Source of the DNA: Sulfuricella sp.
GTDB lineage: Bacteria; Pseudomonadota; Gammaproteobacteria; Burkholderiales; Sulfuricellaceae
DNA: 5,413 bases
Assembly (NCBI GenBank): GCA_019911785.1
Contig: JAIOJM010000025.1
Location: 1 to 5,413, forward strand
Direction of reading: 5' to 3'
The notes beneath the pieces are model-generated. The model was not told the origin of the DNA and made no database searches. It saw only the letters and a list, made by a program, of their open reading frames with translations. A program made the position numbers and the translations under genes. Numbering within the stretch: position 1 is the first letter of the stretch; the number at the start of each line of letters is the position of its first letter. Positions 2,480-5,413 of the stretch are shown piece after piece.

Positions 2480-5413
2480 GTGGAACAAAACCATCCCGTA
2501 ATATCCGTCATCATCAAACGCATGCTCAGGCGAATTTTCTTCGCATTCCTGGTTCTGGCTGTTCTCGCCCTCGTCATACTGGGCATCCTTTTTTTCAGGG
2601 AGACCGAATCCTCGGCATTCCAGGCGGATTACCTGGCGCGGCTTGCCAAGGACCTTCGCTGGACCATCAAGGGCGGGCCAAATCCGGCTCTGTCCATTCC
2701 CCAGGCCGGGCCTTACGACGAGCGCCTGGGGTACAGCCGCTTGCCGGCCATGATTCCGCGCCTTGCCGGCCAGGGTTTCCGGGTGAGCGCCCAGGCACGG
2801 CTGTCACCGCGCATGCAGGAGCTGATCGACCTGGGCTTGTTCGTCCCCTACCGGGAGAAGCCACAGGCCGGCCTGCTGGTCACGGATTTCAGCGGACGGC
2901 CTTTTTTCAAGGCAATTTCCCCGGGGCGAGCCTACGAGAATTTCGCGGCGGTTCCTGCTGTCGTTGTGAATAGCCTGCTCTACATCGAGAACCGCGAGCT
3001 GCTGGATCCCGACCACCCCAGGAAGAATCCGGCGGTGGAATGGACCCGGCTCGGGAAAGCCGTGCAGGACAAGACGATCCAGCTCTTCCGCCCGGAACAT
3101 GACGTGCCGGGAGGCAGCACGCTGGCCACGCAAATCGAGAAGTACCGACACTCCCCCGATGGCTTGACCCTCTCTGCCGGCGACAAGCTGCAGCAGATCG
3201 CATCCGCTTCAGTGCGCGCCTATCTGGATGGGGAGGGCACGCTGCCTGCGCGTCAGCGCATCGTGGTGAACTACCTCAACACGGTTCCGCTCGCCGCGGT
3301 GGCCGGATTCGGGGAAGTGAACGGGATCGGTGACGGGCTGTGGGCCTGGTACGGGTGGAACTTCAGTTACGTCAATCGGACGTTGCAGTCCTTGCCGCCG
3401 AGCGGAGCCGACCTCGGCGAATTCGCCAGTGTCTACAAGCACGTGTTGAGCCTGATGATCGCCCAGCGCCGGCCATCGGCTTACCTGACGAAAGAACGCA
3501 AGGCCCTTGAGGAGCTTACCAACAGCCATCTGAGGGTGCTGGCGCAGGCCGGCGTGATCTCCCCCATGGTCCGGGACGCCGCCCTGAAGGTGCCGCTCCA
3601 GTTTCTTACCGCCGCGGTTCCGGAGGAAACCGGGGATTTCCTGTCCCGCAAGGCGGCCAGTGCCGTGCGCGTACACCTGGCTTCCCTTCTGGGGTTGCCC
3701 CGCCTGTATGAACTGGACCGCATGGACCTCTCCGTGCAAACCACGCTCGACGGGGATATGCAGGAGAAGGTCACGGATAGCCTGCGCGATCTCAGGAACC
3801 CGGAGTCGGCGCGCGCTGCGGGGCTCTACGGCAAGTATCTGCTGAATGATGCCGATCCGGCCAAGGTCATTTACAGTTTTACGCTCCACGAACTGACGCC
3901 ACAGGGCGCCAAGCTCAGGATTCTGGCCGACAACTTCGACCAGCCGTTCGACATCAACCAGGGCACCAAGCTCGACCTGGGTTCCACCGCCAAGCTGAGA
4001 ACGCTGGTGACCTACCTGGAAATCGTCGAAAAACTGCACGGGCTATATGCGTCATTGCCGCCGAAAGAGTTGCGGCAGGTGAAAGTGGAACCCGGTGACA
4101 ATCTTACCCGCTGGGCAATCGACTATCTGCTGCAAGGCGGGGACAACAGCCTCTCGGCCATGCTCGATGCCGCCATGGAGCGCAAGTATTCGGCCAGCCC
4201 GCACGAGCGGTTCTTTACCGGCGGCGGCGTGCATGTGTTCCACAATTTCAAGCACGAGGACGACGGCAGGATCATGAGCGTGCGCGAAGCCACCCGCTTT
4301 TCCGTCAACCTGGTTTACATCCGCCTGATGCGGGATATCGTGCGCTACACCATGTTCCAAACCCCGGGGGCCAATATCCTCAAGGACATGGACGACCCGC
4401 AGCGCCGGGAATACCTCAAGCGTTTCGCGGACAAGGAAAGCCAGGAGTTCCTTCTCCGCTTCTACCATAAATACAAAGGCAGATCGGCACGGGAGATTGA
4501 CGATATTTTCTTTTCCGGCATTCGTCCCGCCCCGCGGCGGCTTGCGGCCGCCTACCGCTACCTTAATCCGCAGGCTAGCCTGGACCAGTTTGCCAAATTC
4601 ATGGAATCCCGCCTGCCCGGATTCAAGGGTTCGGACGGGCACACCCTCCGCGCCATGTATGAGGGCTACGGCCCGGGAAAATACTCGCTGGCCGACCAGG
4701 GTTACCTTGCGCACGTCCATCCGCTGGAGTTGTGGCTGGTGCGCTACCTGGCCACTCACCCCGGGGCACGCTACAAGGATATGATCGAGGCCAGCGGCGC
4801 CGAACGCATCGCCGTCTACGAATGGCTGCTCAGGACCGTGCACCGGAACGCTCAGGACATCCGCATCCGCAGCCTGATCGAAGTGGAGGCCTTCCTGGAA
4901 ATTCATCGTGGCTGGAAGCGGCTCGGCTACCCGTTCGACTCACTGGTCCCCTCGCTGGCCACAGCCATCGGCAGTTCCGGGGATCGCCCCGCCGCGCTTG
5001 CCGAACTTATGGGGATCATACTCAACGATGGGGTTCGGGTGCCCACGGTACTGGTCGAACGCCTCCACTTCGGCGCAGGCACTCCTTTTGAAACCATCGT
5101 CGAGCGCGCTCCCATCAAAGGCGAGCGCCTGTTCACGCCTGAACTGGCTGCAAAGGTGCGCAGCGTGCTGATCGATGTGGTGGAGGGAGGTACGGCCACG
5201 CGGCTTGCCCACGCCATCGTGAGAGAGGACGGCACGCAGATTCCGCTCGGTGGAAAGACCGGTACCGGCGACCATCGCTACGTCACTTTCTCCGCGGCGG
5301 GCGCGATCAAGGAATCCCGCGCGGTGAACCGCTCCGCCACGTTCGTGTTCTTCATCGGCGACCGCTTCTTCGGTACGCTCACCGCCTTCGTGCCCGGTGC
5401 GGACGCCGACGAC
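2480..5413 (+). CDS. Penicillin-binding protein with GT51-like and transpeptidase domains, 3' end outside window
   Basis: A very large class A-like penicillin-binding protein that would build or cross-link peptidoglycan in the periplasm. The frame is open for 978 codons and reaches the window edge without a stop. A basic patch (K13-R18) precedes a membrane anchor (about 19-39). The GT51-like domain follows: the E170 region (ENRELL) aligns with the catalytic EDxxF motif, GGSTLATQ is at 211-218, and YLNTVP is at 265-270. The transpeptidase domain has all three motifs: S502-T-A-K505 (nucleophile serine), S608-V-N610 and K926-T-G928 followed by TG. Near the edge, FVFFIGDRFFGT resembles the usual end of the domain, so perhaps a few dozen residues are missing. 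The start is uncertain: GTG 2480 is the only standard start after the in-frame TAA at 2474-2476, ATG 2522 would drop 14 residues, and neither has a clear ribosome binding site. It matches a family I recall as 'transglycosylase domain-containing protein' of about 1000 residues. Confidence 0.92.
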   Translation, partial: MEQNHPVISVIIKRMLRRIFFAFLVLAVLALVILGILFFRETESSAFQADYLARLAKDLRWTIKGGPNPALSIPQAGPYDERLGYSRLPAMIPRLAGQGFRVSAQARLSPRMQELIDLGLFVPYREKPQAGLLVTDFSGRPFFKAISPGRAYENFAAVPAVVVNSLLYIENRELLDPDHPRKNPAVEWTRLGKAVQDKTIQLFRPEHDVPGGSTLATQIEKYRHSPDGLTLSAGDKLQQIASASVRAYLDGEGTLPARQRIVVNYLNTVPLAAVAGFGEVNGIGDGLWAWYGWNFSYVNRTLQSLPPSGADLGEFASVYKHVLSLMIAQRRPSAYLTKERKALEELTNSHLRVLAQAGVISPMVRDAALKVPLQFLTAAVPEETGDFLSRKAASAVRVHLASLLGLPRLYELDRMDLSVQTTLDGDMQEKVTDSLRDLRNPESARAAGLYGKYLLNDADPAKVIYSFTLHELTPQGAKLRILADNFDQPFDINQGTKLDLGSTAKLRTLVTYLEIVEKLHGLYASLPPKELRQVKVEPGDNLTRWAIDYLLQGGDNSLSAMLDAAMERKYSASPHERFFTGGGVHVFHNFKHEDDGRIMSVREATRFSVNLVYIRLMRDIVRYTMFQTPGANILKDMDDPQRREYLKRFADKESQEFLLRFYHKYKGRSAREIDDIFFSGIRPAPRRLAAAYRYLNPQASLDQFAKFMESRLPGFKGSDGHTLRAMYEGYGPGKYSLADQGYLAHVHPLELWLVRYLATHPGARYKDMIEASGAERIAVYEWLLRTVHRNAQDIRIRSLIEVEAFLEIHRGWKRLGYPFDSLVPSLATAIGSSGDRPAALAELMGIILNDGVRVPTVLVERLHFGAGTPFETIVERAPIKGERLFTPELAAKVRSVLIDVVEGGTATRLAHAIVREDGTQIPLGGKTGTGDHRYVTFSAAGAIKESRAVNRSATFVFFIGDRFFGTLTAFVPGADADD

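Noticed and set aside
3209..4906. Two long open readings on the - strand (276 and 284 codons)
   Set aside because: Both are shadows of the penicillin-binding protein, whose + strand frame carries all the expected motifs. Their translations are His/Gly/Val-rich without domains.

Overview
The window looks like an ordinary stretch of a moderately GC-rich proteobacterial chromosome, most likely a betaproteobacterium. That is inferred from remembered resemblance only: the c-type cytochrome, the DUF6164-like protein, the long GT51-type penicillin-binding protein and the style of the intergenic repeats. No RNA gene, CRISPR array, insertion sequence, phage gene or defence gene is visible. All five genes I support lie on the + strand.

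Layout. Bases 1-299 carry no credible gene. They hold palindromic and direct repeats of a kind commonly dispersed between genes. At 300-749 is a small secreted monohaem cytochrome c with a strong ribosome binding site. Bases 750-1000 are non-coding and hold a GTGCGC hairpin, then two facing arrays of a 10-base CAGAT/ATCTG unit, one of which ends in a perfect DnaA-box word. A short receiver-like protein without the usual phosphotransfer residues follows (1001-1381), then a DUF6164-like protein with a C-terminal membrane anchor (1428-1793). These two are 46 bases apart and could be co-transcribed. Bases 1794-2002 hold a GC-rich hairpin and then an AT-rich segment with a possible promoter. A two-helix membrane protein of unknown function follows (2003-2317). 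A hairpin lies just past its stop codon. The rest of the window (from about 2480 to the right edge) is one very large open gene for a membrane-anchored penicillin-binding protein. It has a GT51-like domain and a transpeptidase domain, and its stop codon lies beyond the window.

How the genes relate. The penicillin-binding protein acts on cell-wall peptidoglycan and the cytochrome carries electrons in the periplasm. The three small proteins between them have no assignable pathway. Nothing shows that the five genes form one system. The observations most worth a second look are the unusual active-site layout and spacing of the penicillin-binding protein, the degenerate receiver protein, and the recurring palindromes between genes. 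I found no convincing previously undescribed system.
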